From positions 1-64,000 of the forward strand of contig DF240737.1 of NCBI GenBank assembly GCA_000507305.1: a stretch of DNA of 64,000 nt. The letters are read 5' to 3'. The notes under the pieces were generated by a model, which worked only from the letters and a program-made list of their open reading frames with translations, was not told where the DNA came from and made no database searches. A program made the translations under genes and the position numbers. Shown here one piece after another: positions 1 through 13,600 of this stretch (positions are counted from its first letter, which is position 1; every line of letters begins with the position of its first letter). The stretch comes from Breviolum minutum Mf 1.05b.01. Lineage: Eukaryota > Sar > Dinophyceae > Suessiales > Symbiodiniaceae.

Positions 1-295
1 GTGGAAAGTGAAGGTTTACAGGGGTCCCGGGGTCCCGGGCCATAAAAATGAACAGATTATTATTTCAATGTTATCTTAGTGGGTGGGGGATACCCCCAAT
101 AGATAGATCATAAATTCACGTCATGTTGATTCCAACTTTAAAAAAAACAAAACGGCACAACATTTCATCACAGGTCACAATTTTCAGCCGCCAAGAAGCT
201 TCTCTGTTAGTCCAGCTTTCAATGCCAAGACTGAACTGGAAGCCTCAGTAATTCCATCATTGCAGAACCTAATCAAAAAAAAACAAGAAAAATTA

Positions 296-402
296 CCCAT
301 AGGATTCCATGGTCATGGTATTAATTTTACCTACATGACAACCATAAAAATCAACCATTCATGTAGGTAAATATACCATGACCATGGATCCTATGGGTTA
401 GG
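296..402. repeat. Singleton long hairpin
   Basis: ACCCATAGGATTCCATGGTCATGG mirrored by the right arm, with an inner pair TACCTACATGA / TCATGTAGGTA. The inner arm TACCTACATGAATGGTTGA recurs at 22718 and 58081, so remnants of this family exist elsewhere. Confidence 0.88.
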
Positions 403-889
403 GTTCCAACTTCAAAAATAAGCACAAGAAACCAATGTATCATCAACTTTCGTGGACTCCATCCTATTCAATCAATGCTTGGAGAAACATCTTCAAACAT
501 ATTTTTTGCAGGCCGGAATTGAGGTGATTCTTGGAGATTTCCTGTTTGGAGAAACTAGACCTATCTTTCGGGGTGAGAATTGAATGAGACACCGATCAAC
601 AAAGTAAGTTGTATTTTGGTCTATTTTCCCATCAATTTCAGATTCATATGCCTATCACATGTTCAATTCAATAGATGTCATGTACCTTCAATTGAAACTA
701 GTACCCTCTTGAAGTTTAACAGTTTGCTCAGTTTGCTGCTGAAAATAATCCATCCCACAAGGAAAGGATCGTCTTCCAACCATCCATTTTTCAAGAAGCT
801 ATGATGATTTTCCGACGGGTAAACAACAACAAACAAAGCCTGGGTCAAGACAGGTCCAGACATCTCCAGCCACATTCCTTTCACCCCCG

Positions 890-1015
890 AAAAAAAAAAT
901 ATATCCCATGATACACCCTCGAAAACTAACGAATGTCCCCTAAAAAGGGGCCATTTCAAAAGGAAAATTTATCTTCCAACTATCAATTTTCAGCGGATAT
1001 GTTCTTTAAAAAATC
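890..1015. repeat. Family C element, degenerate
   Basis: ACCCTCGAAAACTAACG and TGTCCCCTAAAAAGGGGCCA, right arm poor. Confidence 0.6.
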
Positions 1016-1093
1016 GTCATCCTTCCGCACTAAACTTTCACCGGGACATGAAAAATTCGTTCGTTTTTTCCCAGGTGTTTGTATCTCGTATCT

Positions 1094-1199
1094 CCCCTGA
1101 AAACTAACATGTCCCTGAAAATCCATGGTTGGAAGATGTATTTCCTATTAAACTGGTCCTTTTTTAGAGGACGTGTTAGTTTTCAGGATGGTATCTCCC
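1094..1199. repeat. Family C hairpin element
   Basis: CCCCTGAAAACTAACATG to GTTAGTTTTCAGGATGG. Confidence 0.85.
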
Positions 1200-1567
1200 C
1201 TGCAGGCAGGTTCCCCCAGCATTGTCACGTTCCAACAAATTCAACAAGTTCCGGCAATGGTCCATGGCCTCAAGCTGAAGGGATCAGATTTTGGGGAGTT
1301 GAGAGTCAAGGTTTGAAGGCCAAAAATGGTACCCGGTATTTCCTAACATAGCCACGGGAAAGTCCCATGGGTAAATACCATCAAAATGCTGGGAGTAGTG
1401 AAAACGGCGTGTTTTTTTACCTGGAACCTGAAACATTCACAAATTTGTGGTTGTTTCAGTTGGATGATTCCAAATCTTTACATGAAAAGTCGTTGCTTCA
1501 CCAAACATCCATTGAAAATCTGCCTTTCCATCACTTTCTCCGCTGGTAGAGCTGTCGGTCCCCTGAC

Positions 1568-1628
1568 CCTGCAAACTTGTTGGCGTCGCGAGGTCACTAA
1601 CATCATCTGCGACAAGGCTGCCAACAGC
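1568..1628 (-). CDS. Candidate exon ([20 protein letters not shown])
   Basis: About 61 bp, acceptor TTCCAAG, donor GT near 1567. Good composition. Confidence 0.55.
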
Positions 1629-4600
1629 CTTGGAAGGGACCAAAAGCCTTGGGTATTTATTGGCGGTATATCCCCTTTTAATGGGCTCCTTGTGGGGGTT
1701 AATTAGCTAGCGGCTACCATTTTAGGAAGCTTTTTTCCAAATGAGGCACAAAATAAAAACTCTTACTTTTCATGATATTGGTTAATAGGGATCCTTATGA
1801 TGGTTTGTTATAATCACCACATAACTGGGTAGGATTTCATCCCGCTATATACCCTAAACAACCAGGAATATGAATCAACATGCGTTGTAAGCAACAGAGG
1901 AATCTGAATGAATATTATGAGATATTTGATGGTTAGAGACAACAAAAACAAGAAAGGGATTCATTCGGTTGCTTAAATAAAAAGGATGAAAGGGGAGAGA
2001 ATTGGAAGGCAAGTTTTTGCAAAAAAACAACTGTTCATATTGCACAATTTGCAAGATATGAAGCAGCATGCCTTTATCAACAGAAGTTCCCTCTCTTTTC
2101 TTTCTGGTTCCCTTAGTTCCAGACTCGTGGATGTCCTCCTGAGAATCCGCCAACAAAAAATGGTCAAAAAAAAATAGCAAAAAGGTCAAGGGAGTGTCGC
2201 AAAAACAAAGGTGGATACACTCCCTAAAACTAACACAGCCCCTGAAAATGGGCCATCCCAAAAGGAACTTCATCTTCCAACTATTGATTTTCAGAGCGAA
2301 AATGTTACTTTTAGGGAGGGTAAATTGTTATCATTCAGCACTGTACCTAGAGCTTGGACTGCAATGATTCACCAGCCGCCTTCTGAGGAAGTTCTGGGAA
2401 ATGCCCAAGACCCAAAAAAAGCATCATTTCACGTAGTGATTGGTTAGGAGTTACGAGCATATATGAAACACTGGTACATAGGCTTGGCTCATTGCTGAAC
2501 AGCAAAAATGCATCCAAATCTATCCAAGATGTTTGGTCTGGCTGGTGGTTCCAGCCCAGTTAAAAGATGTTAGATCATTTCGACAAGGATCAAGGTGAAA
2601 ATAACTTAAGACATGTTTGCAATTTGAAACTACCTACATCCCTGTTCCCAGAAATTTCTCATCATTTGAAGCATCCATATCACTCCTCATAGATTTGGTC
2701 GAGGCTTGTGGGTCCCCATGACCCATGGGGGCCCCATGCTCCCAAGCCAACAGGGCTGGTGCTATTCATCCAGGTTGAGCCACCGCTGTTTCCAACTGGA
2801 AAATGTTCACCATTTGCCGATTCCTTTCTGTCACCCAACAGAAGCATACTATTTTGTTCCCTCAAAACTGGAAAACCTAAATTTAAAAAAAATGCATGGG
2901 AACCAAAAAAAACTTGTCCAAACCTGGCTGGTGCGAACCAAATTCCCCCCACCTTCTTGCAACCCTTAATGCTCATTATGATCAGCAGCAGCAGCCCAAA
3001 TAATCTACAAATCTCTTAGAGATCTTAACATCCCTAGTGCTGAATTCACCCATAACCCCCCTCCCAAACCTCCATCCCGGGAAGAAATCTCTCCTCCGTC
3101 AGAAAGGGATTGAAACGTTTGAAGTCTGTGAGGCAGTCGGGACTCAACAAAGTACGGCCTTGGTGACCGGGGAAGTCTGTCTTCCAAGACATCTCCAACA
3201 GGACCGTTCCTGAACGGACCCCGAAAAAACCTGAGTATCTCATAACCCTCGATCGCAACTTATTTAGGGATCCGTTGGTACGGTCGCATTCAATTTTTTT
3301 TGATGGACTGCTTTGAGTTGTCTTGTTTCATTAAGTTTCATCTCATCATTTTGATGGATTTTTTCATGCTTTCCTATCAGTATATTGCTGCTGTTGAAAT
3401 TGCCTTTCTTTTATACAGTATCTACATCTTTTCAGGGGCAGAAAAAAATGTCTGTCCTATGGCATTATGGAGATTACCCTGCCTGAAACTAACATATGTT
3501 CTGAAAATGGATGGTTGGAATTACTAGTTTCCTTTTGGGATGGCCCATTTTCAAGGGGCTATGTTGGTTTTGGGAGAGGGTACATTCAAAAATTTCCATC
3601 ACCCATTCTTCCCTACCATTTTAATCCATTTTATTCATTCCTCAAAAACTGGCACCAGTTTTCCCCAATGAACTGCTGTGAACCTGTACGTTCTGTACGT
3701 AGTGAGACGTAGTGCTTATCACGCCATCCCGAGCCACCGCACATAAGAGTTGGAACCACATCTCCGTCTCATGGCCAGCATATCTTAGTAGCCAGAAATG
3801 CCTTGGGGCGCGCCATGGCCCCAAAAACCCCACGGGAAAAACCACAACTTCAGATACGAAACACATTTTTTGAAACACAAAACAGAAAATGCACCCAAAT
3901 CAAACTCCAATCTTCCAATTTCTTTGTCTCTTCAAAAAAAAACAGGGAGAGGAGAATATCCGATGGCAACACATCAGATCCCCCCAGTTGAGCTTCCTGG
4001 CTCTCGTTCCACTGCATGATCTCTGATTTCTTCTGTGGTGCTACATGCATCCACTGCGCGAAGCAAATGATCAATGGTGCTACTGACCTTGAGATTTTCC
4101 AGTGTCAAAAATGTTGGAACTCTTGGGTGTTGACTTGTTTGTTCAGCATCCAAAGAGGATTTAAAAAAAGTGAAAAGAAATACCACCATTTGCTGAGCCG
4201 CATTTCAGAAAGGTTGCTAAAAAGGGAGTTAAAATACTGTTGATGGCAACCAGAAATCCAGCGTTCACCACTTGAGGTTGGTAGTTTATCCTATGATTTA
4301 CCACGGGTTTTAGCACCTGTTTGGAAGGGATTTCTGAAGCATCAACAGTAGGAGGTCATGTAATTTTGATCACCTGAGTTTTTGGCAACTCATCAAGCTG
4401 AATTGCCATGGGGAAAAAAATGGTGCCACAAAACCACCCTTGGGGTCCCGGGTATGAAAATGCTGGGTATGAAAATGGTGGGTATGAAATTTGGGTCACA
4501 AATTCTATGACATATGATCCCAGTTCCAGGGCTACAAACTATGATTCGATTGGATCGAAACTCAGGAGGCCCCCGTTTTGGTTTAACTCAGCTCTTGGCA

Positions 4601-7600
4601 AAGCTTTCATCCTGTTCTTTCAGAGCCTGAAGGCCTCACATTGAAGGCGGGAAGGTTTTTTTCCCAAGAAATTCCCAAGTCGTGATCTGGAAGACAAACA
4701 AAACAAGAACAAACAACAAGCACAACCACACAATATAACTATATGTCACAACTAGGGCTTAGTAGGGTGATTTGATGGAATATGGTGTACCCACGTCTTC
4801 TAAACCAAGAACCACAAAATCAAGCTCCACAAGGAGGGAAGTCCAGTGTAGTTTTGTGCGAATCGCGCCCCTCTTGGTTTGGGGATGTCCTACCAAAACA
4901 GCGCATAGGGAAACTCCAGTTTCAAGCTGCTTCCAAGCAATAGACATCATGCAGCTACTATGGGAGAAATATGAATTCTTCCATGTTATCAAAAATCCCC
5001 TGATCCCCTGGCTATTGATCATTAAATTCATTAAAGCTGGGATGTATAAAAAATCCTGATACTGGGATAACCCAAATCTGCCCATCAACTATCTGGATCA
5101 ACCGCTTTCTAAGAAAAGCGACCCCCGCCTGCAAACAAGTCCCGCAGCTGAGCTAAGGCTTTCTCCAGCAACCTAGGCCCATGGGTCACATGGAAATGCC
5201 CCTCAGCTTCTTTGTTGCTTTTCCCGTGGCGTTACCTAAAAAAGGACCGAAACTCAACACCTAACCAAAACAAACCTGCTTCCCCCCAAAAAAATGGAAG
5301 GTTGGTACATACATGATCATTAATCTTATAGTAATCTTCCTTCTCCAGTGTTAAGAGTGATACAGTTGGTGGAATAAATCCTGCACCAATTGGTACGTAG
5401 TTTATCCCATGATTTACAAGGTTTGTACATTCCAGGTGGTTGGGAATGGGATTTCTTCCATCAACAGTATCAATTTGTTTGTTGCACCCAGACTTTGCGT
5501 TTGTTCATGCGTTGGAAAAAAAATCGCGCCAGGAGACTCTTTGTTGCCTGCCACAATGCCATCAATGTCCATATGGACCAACTTCGGGAGCTTCCTGGTT
5601 GGTGGTTGAATCAACCCATCTGAAAAATATGCTCATCAAATTGGATCATGAAACCCCAAGGATCGGGGTGAATTTTTTGGAACAAATGACACCACATACC
5701 TGGGAATTTAAGATTACCCCCCCAAATGCCACCATTCACATGAAAGAACCGGCCTTATTCCGGGATGATTAACAACCATTCTCCCTAAGGCCTTAATAAA
5801 GGGCCTGCTTTCTCGGGGGCGGGTGGCATTGAGGGGCTACTCTTAGATTCCCATGAAAACAAATTTCACCGCTCGGTCGCTGCGTCCAGAGTTGCAAGGT
5901 GGGGCGGATTTTTAAAAAAATGAAAGCTGCTCTTATGGAAAGAACCATTAAAAAATTGGTATATAGGTTTCATGAAAGATGAGAAAAAAACAGTATCTTT
6001 ACCAAATAAAAACACTAAGGAAAAAAATGAAGTGCAACAAAGAGATGTGAAAATGAAGCTATGGGGAAAATCATCAAAATCATGGCGATGGCACAGAAAC
6101 ATCAGAAATGTCACCAGAATCACAACAGTTTTCTGGTACCGTGCATTTTAAGAATCATTTTCAAGAAATTCCGCCTGAAGAAACCATCTTCAAATCATAG
6201 ACCTTGCCTCCCCCCACCCATATGGCCATATGGTTCACACATCAGTTCTGAGGTGGCCACTGCTTGTTATGCATGGCTGCATAATTTCGCATCTCTTTGG
6301 CTAAACGACCCATCATGGCTTTGGCCACCTACAAAAGGATCAAAAGCGCTTCAGAAGTTTCAGACTCAAGGATCAAGGTCTTGGTTTTGAGAGATTTTTG
6401 TTTGATGAATTTTGTGAGATCGAATTGAACATCAGCCCTAAAAATTTTCATTGAATGAATGGACTTGGATTTTGATGGTACCTGTCAGGGCGTGATGTTT
6501 TAGCCCTTAGGAGGTCCATCCAGGTCTTTTTGCCCAACAATTTCGGATGATTTTTTTCGGATCAAAAATTTCCAGATGATTCAAAGGTCGCGATTTGTGA
6601 TGACGTTTCCGAAAAAGTTTGCGAGTCAACAGTTCACCCTGTTAGACACTTAGCATGGGGAAGGCCTACCTGGATACTTGGATACAAATCAACAAACCTT
6701 GGATCACCTACTTACGTGGAGATTGGCCATGAAGGTTTTATGTGGTGATTCTTTCACTACCTCTTTTTGATTCCCTGTCAACCGTGAACAAATCAACTAA
6801 TCAGCTGAGGTTAAGCATAGGGTTTATTGGAATCTAGGTACTTGTAACTAATTTAGTAAGTTCAGTTGAAAACCCATTACGTCTACTTGTAAAACCACCA
6901 GTGGTTAATTCAATGTAACTTACAAACTCGCGTCCAACTACCAATAATAAGCCACCAAGCCAAGTACTCTATAAAACCACACGTGTCCACCAAAAAAAAC
7001 ACACACACAACCAAAAAAAAACTCCCTGTTGCCTCCCTCTCTTCCGGGGAGTCGTTTTACCCTCCCACAAAACCCCCATGGGTTGTTTCCCTATCGGAAC
7101 CGCACCGCATGTTGCATGGCAGGATGAGCATCTAAGGTGAAAGGCATGTTGGCATTGGCCTAGGTCGAAACCACAATGGGGCCCCCTATAAATTGGCGCA
7201 AGTGAGGGGTGGCGAACGTATGAAATCATTTTTTCTCTGAACAATGTTCTCTGCAATTTATATATATCTACAGAGCAGATGTACATAGAATTTCCTTCAA
7301 CCTCACTTGCTTCGTGACTTTGATAAGAGGAACTTTAAGCACCCTTTCTTTTTGCGGGCGAGTGTGGGTTAGTGGGCTCGTCAATGGTTCAGTTCTTTCC
7401 TGGACCCTTTCGGGTTGATCCCTAGTTTTTTAGAATGAGTTACAGGAACAAAATTTTGGGGGAGGGCTGGTTTTCGGGCATAAATTAGCCGTCAGATGGT
7501 CAAAGTCTATCGGATCGGATCTCATCATCTAGATATTCAGTCATGTTGACTACACAAAGGTTCTGGGTGCCTTAACTACATCTCAGTAAGCAGAAAATCC

Positions 7601-10600
7601 TTTGAGAGAGTTGGGTTTCCTAGATTTGTAAAGCCACTCACCCTCACAAACTAGCTTGTTCTTTAGGAGTTGGGCCATCTACTTGCATCCTAAAAGTTGT
7701 TATTGTACAGCAAAGATTCAAACTCAGCAAGAAGCACCAAATCTTGTATCGTCTTTATTAGTCTGTCGATCTGGACTGTGCAATGAACTACTTCTTAGGT
7801 TTCTGACTATTTCCAATTGACAATCTTCTCTGGCGCTATATTGCAGGATCGTAGCAGTCAAGATTCAATGCTTGCACACGAATCGTCTGTTGGTTGATTC
7901 ATATTGATTCCAGATTTCCACCAACCCCCCAGTAACTGGATGGATGTTTCTAACCTCCACCAACCAAAACGACTCCAAGCTGGAAAAAGAACGAAACGAA
8001 TCCCAAAATATCCAAGCAAAATTGTCTGCCTTGGATCCTGTTTTTGGAGTTGCAAGAGAAAACAAATCCTCAAAAAAGGACTCGTGTTCCATCGGATTTG
8101 ACACACAAATCTGGCCTCTTCTGCAGGATCATCGAAGCGCACATGCCTGGCTTCAGATAGCAACCATGACACTTCATCCACCCATATCAATCATTCAGAT
8201 CTTTGCCAAAAAAAAACTCGAAACTCGCGCCTTTTTTTTTAAGACCACATGGATTCTTCAAAACGTTTCGCCCCGCAGAAGTTCACCGCAGAATTTCCCG
8301 TAACGAAGCCGAGGGATACTTCTCAACCAAGGCTTTCAAAGGCCGCGATGCAAAAGCATCAAGATCAGCTGCATTCACCTCCGAGGTTGATGGAGCATCA
8401 AGCAGGGAATCTGAAAATCATGGCAGTGAAAAAAAAAAACGCAAATTTCAGTGGGGTGTTTTCAAGGGGAAAAACATCCTTACATCTAGGAAAGGATGTG
8501 TGAATTCAGTGCTTCTAAGAGGATCTGTGGGGAACACAGTTACCCTTTTTCCAAAAGGACCGAGCGAATGGTTTTACAATAAGATCCCCCCAAGTGTGTT
8601 CTCAAACGACCCTGAGGCATCAGAAAACACTGAAGAATTCCACAGAATTGTCCTGCAAACTTTGGAAAACTGTCCATTTGAGATTCAGTATCTATAGTTA
8701 TATCAACAATATCATTCAACAACAAATATGTACAAATATACATATTCTTATATATACAAACATAAATAAACGTGCGAATTTGTGATAAAATTCACCAACT
8801 TCTTCATATGCACAGTATATATCAATATATATATATATATATTACCAATTTACCATATCTTTTTGGTTTGTTTGCCATCCAACAACCCCTCCCTTTCTCA
8901 ACGTCCGTGGTCCATGCTCCAACCCAAGTTCCCCAGACTGTATGCAGCTTCGATGTACGTAAGGGTCTCCAATTGCAACCTCAGGCGACCCAAACAACCT
9001 CAGATTGCCTAAGCAACCAACACGTAAATATCATCGACTTGGAACCTGGCCAACTAAATTTATGGATGAAAAATGCTTGAATTTGTCAAGCAGTATGCCC
9101 ATTGTTGAAACAAAAAAATGTTTGTATAATGTGGTTCCCACGAATCTCATGATTTTGATCCTCCTGAAAAAAGGAAGCCACCACCATATCCAGCAATTCG
9201 TGTAACCCTTCCATGTTTGAAACACCGAAGGTCATTCGACTTGGCCAAAATGGCCAAAACATCGTGGAATTTCTTGCTGTCAACTTGGCGTTTCCTCTTC
9301 TACGAGGCGTTTCTCCTCAAGCCCTTCTGAAGTAATGGAAAAAAACACGGGTCTCTGGTCTCTCACACCAATGATGAAGAAGAATTTCTTCATAGGTGAA
9401 ATGGTTTTTCCCCCAAACAAAAATCTTGAAGAATGCATTTTGAGGGGTTGAAAAAAAACCAGCAGGTCTTAAATCCCTTGCCTTGTAGCTCGGGTCACGT
9501 GACCTGATTCCCCTTTTTGGGGGGCCCCAAATCTTGATACACCACCTGAAAATAAACATGGAAACCCAAAAATGGAGGTTTGGAAGATGTTCCTTTTCAA
9601 TTTGGGTGATTTTTAGGTTACATGATTACATGCTAAAATCTCGGAGGTATAATTTGCACAGATTCTGGATCTCTTTTGTGTTTCTCCCCATCTTACGCAA
9701 AAAAAAACCTCACACGTCACACATCTTCCAGAAAACCAAGATCCTTCAGATCGATTGATTTCCCATGGAAGTTTTCAGTGGACGAAAAACAAATCACTGA
9801 GATTCAAAACCCAAGCCCACATTCACAGGCCTGGAGCGACTAATTTTTCGTTTTGGTGTCATTGTTTACCGGTGTGGTTTCGTTTCTTTCCACCTTTGAA
9901 CTTTGTTCATGTTTGTTCCTGAAAAAAAACATCTCAGCAAATTTGATATACAAGTTATGTGGTGCAAATGTTCATTTGAAAAAAATGATGGTCTTTTTTT
10001 CACTGGCAAATGTTGAGGGGGAGGAAGTTCTGAGATGTTCAACGACTTGATTGGTATAATGATCTGAAAACTATGCTCTTCAAATTGGATCATTTGTGTC
10101 AAGGAGGGGAGTGAAAATCAAAAATGTTCGAAACCACCACCTAGTAATCAATATAGTAACAATCATGAGGGTGCTGTCTGTATCAAAAAAAAGGTACCCC
10201 CGTTTAGACCCGCCCATTTTTTCACCAACCCCCGGGCCCCAATCGATACACCTTCGCCCCAACGCAGCTCGACCACCACGTAAATTGAAGAGACGCTGAG
10301 GATTGAGACCTAGAGCGAGCGGTGGATTCATTTCCTGCAAGCTAAATCCACACTGTCATTCCCTAAGAACCATAATGGGGGTTTCCTAAAATGGTGGTAC
10401 CCAACAACCATTGGTTTTCCTACTAAAAATGATCATTTTGGGGTGTTTTGGGGGTCCACCATTTAAGGAAACATCCATACCAGAAACATGTTGCCAAACT
10501 CAAGAAAAATCCATGGGGCCTCCAATGGAACTTGGTGCAAGTTCCAAGTAGATGTTCGCAACTTCGCAATGCACCTTCAGTTTTTCGCATGGTTTTTTGA

Positions 10601-13600
10601 GAAGAAAATCATGGCCGCGATCCACCAACAACATGTGGATGTTAAAGTGATTGGTTTCGGTTTCGATTTGGGAGAACTGGCATGTGTGTCCACCGGCCAC
10701 AATAGAACTAGATCAATTGCTGCTACACATTGTGGGGCTTTTGGAGATCACAATTGCAGTAAACACACACTATTCTGCTTGAAGTTTTCATCCCACATGC
10801 GAAAATAAAGAACTCCAGGGCAAGTTGTTTCCCAAAATGAAGTTGAAACACAACAACCAAAAATCTTCTTATTCAATCTCTGAAGAAATCCAACTAGAAC
10901 ACCAGCTATCTTTTGTAAACATCCCCTACAAATCCAATCACCTTCTAAGAATGGCAATGGTAGTAGTGGAACCTAAATACCTTTCGCTTCGGAGGTGATT
11001 GTTAGACCGCAAACATCATCCTCTGAGGTTCGGTGATTGGATCCCTAGGGATCATATTATGGGGGTTTCCTAAAATAGTGGTACCCAAAAAGGATGGTTT
11101 AGAAAGGAAAACCCTATTAAAATGGATGATTTGGGGGTACCACCATTTAAGGAAACACACATATCGAGAGTATGTCGACTCAAAACATCATGACTCCCAA
11201 ACTTTTCCAAAAAGTGGAAGTTGAGGGTTTAGGATCCAGCTCCTGAGGTCGGGACCCACAATTCAGTGGAAAAAAATCCCACATTTCATAGGAAAATGCT
11301 GGTATCCCTTGCGATGCCCTAGCTGTTTAAGCCCCCAAGGAGCCCTTTAGAAGGGGGTATACCCAATAAATTCTCACTATATAAGGTCTATATGGGGATT
11401 ACTATTAAGGGTACCATCCCAAGGGTACCACCGTTTTCCCAATGACACAACTATAAATTCGAAGGAGTTATATGAGTTATAAATAAGCTCCTTGATGGCC
11501 TTTGGTTAACCTATTTTTGTTTGAAGTTGAATATGAGCCAGGAAAAAAAACCTCTTGCTTTCCATCATACTGGCTCTTTGATAGGAATCCTTATAATGGC
11601 TTATTATCATTATAATCCTCATATGAATGGGTACGATTGTCATCCCCTATATAACCTAAACAACCACCAGGGGCCCGTTTTTGTCATTGCTCACATGAAG
11701 TTAACCAAATCTGATGTTTTCACCTAAGCATCCTTGCTGGCACTGGTAGTTCACCAAAATCTTTCGGATGTGGAGGCCATTGCAATTGCAACCTGGCACG
11801 AATTCGGTGGACCGCAGGGTAGTTTTTTTACCTTTAAAAGAAATCATGACAGGGTTGTGGAAAAAAGGAGATTCCTATTGAAAACCACCGTTTTTGAGGG
11901 GATATGTTAGTTTTAGGGAGTGTATACCTATCTAGTTGGTGTTTTGTTTCACCAACCCATCTGAAAAAATAGGCGAATCGCCGTCAAAGTGGCGGCTGAA
12001 AATCTTCCCCCAAAAATATGTGAGTTGCTGGCCCACCAAGTTGTAGATGTGGCCCGAAAAATCCAAGCCGATTTCAAACGCTGGAAATTTCACCAATATT
12101 CAGATCCATAGTAGTACCATCTGTGGCGACCTGTAGTTTCCGAAAATGTATGGGGGACAGATCTGCAACCATGCATGAGTAAGAACAGAATCATTTGAAA
12201 CTACGGATTTATCGTGAACATATTATATGTTAGCATAAAATAGAGATACATCTCATCAAATGAAGTTTGAGATGTTATGTTTCCAATGATTTGTTTGTGT
12301 AGTTGTTCCTATCATTGGTTCTTTCATTCGAACAAGCAGTCGGAAAAAAAAAAGTCAGAGCAACATCAGAGGAATCTGTGTTTTTGGTATTTTTGTGGCT
12401 CATAAGCAGAGTGCCCACGGGACCACAAATTTCCCTAGCTTTAGTCACTTTCTATTGTGGAATTATGGGTTTCAAACCAATCATCTGTTCTCCAGGTCCA
12501 TGTGTGCTAAAAAACCTGAAACCACATGAGTCGATGTCAAAGCAGTGAAAAATCATGATGGAGATTCAAGATGGAAATGGCACTGGACTTCTCCCAGTTT
12601 TCATCCAGTTTTCGTTGCAGGGGAGTATGGACGTCATCTGGCTGGTTTTTTGGTGAAGCAAAAAAATGTCCTTAAAATTCATGGGCGAGCTCAAAATTGA
12701 TCAATCTGCGCAAAAACACAACTCAAAACAACCAGGGGCCCTTTTTGTCCGCTCCTCCAATCATAATAAGTTTGTGACACAAACAGCGACTCAAAGCGAC
12801 TCAAACCAATACGCTTGATTCGCGAAAAGTTGATTTAGAGATGAAAACGAAGAAATCCAGATATGTACAGGTCCCAGGTAGAATTCAGATATATCAATAA
12901 ACCTGTTTGATGTATAATTCGCATACATCATAAATTATTCAAAATTCATATACAGCCCTGTTCATCATTCTTGGCACGACTTTGTTGGGAGAAAATTCTC
13001 GAAAGAAACAAGCCGCTTTCCACCCATAGGCTGCATCCAACAAGCTCTTTTGGATTTGACTCAATTTGGCCTGAAGGATGTCAAGCCCAATTTTAAAAGG
13101 CAGTTTTCCATGGATCTCAAGGAGTTTGATGTATAAATCTAGAATATATATATAAATATATATATATATGGCCCGGCCTTGTATATACATGCATTTCAGT
13201 TCATGATTCTCCAATCAACACAACAGATCTGTATCCTTCACAAGCACCAATATTGACATATTGATATGTCTATTTAAACGACATCTTCAAGACATTGAGG
13301 TCACCCTCGTTTCATCATTGCTGCGACTGAAACCGGATCCAAAAATCTACGTTTGTTTCTGGGATTTGGAGGTATCTATAATACTAATAGATCAAATACC
13401 TGCAAGAAAACATGAGGGGATGCTCAAAAAACCTTGTCATGTATAGCTGAATTTTCTTACTACCCTCTCATAAACTAACATAGCAATGGAATATCCCCAT
13501 TTTCAACAGGAAATACATCTTCAAAGGGTCCATTTTCCATTGCGATGTTAGTTTACCGGAGTGTATATCAACCTACAACCTGGTGTGCTCTCCTGGGATT

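Larger units (their letters stand above)
1..1567. other. Intron or intergenic sequence
   Basis: Apart from the hairpin elements listed (296-402, 890-1015, 1094-1199) I see no supported exon. Confidence 0.5.
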
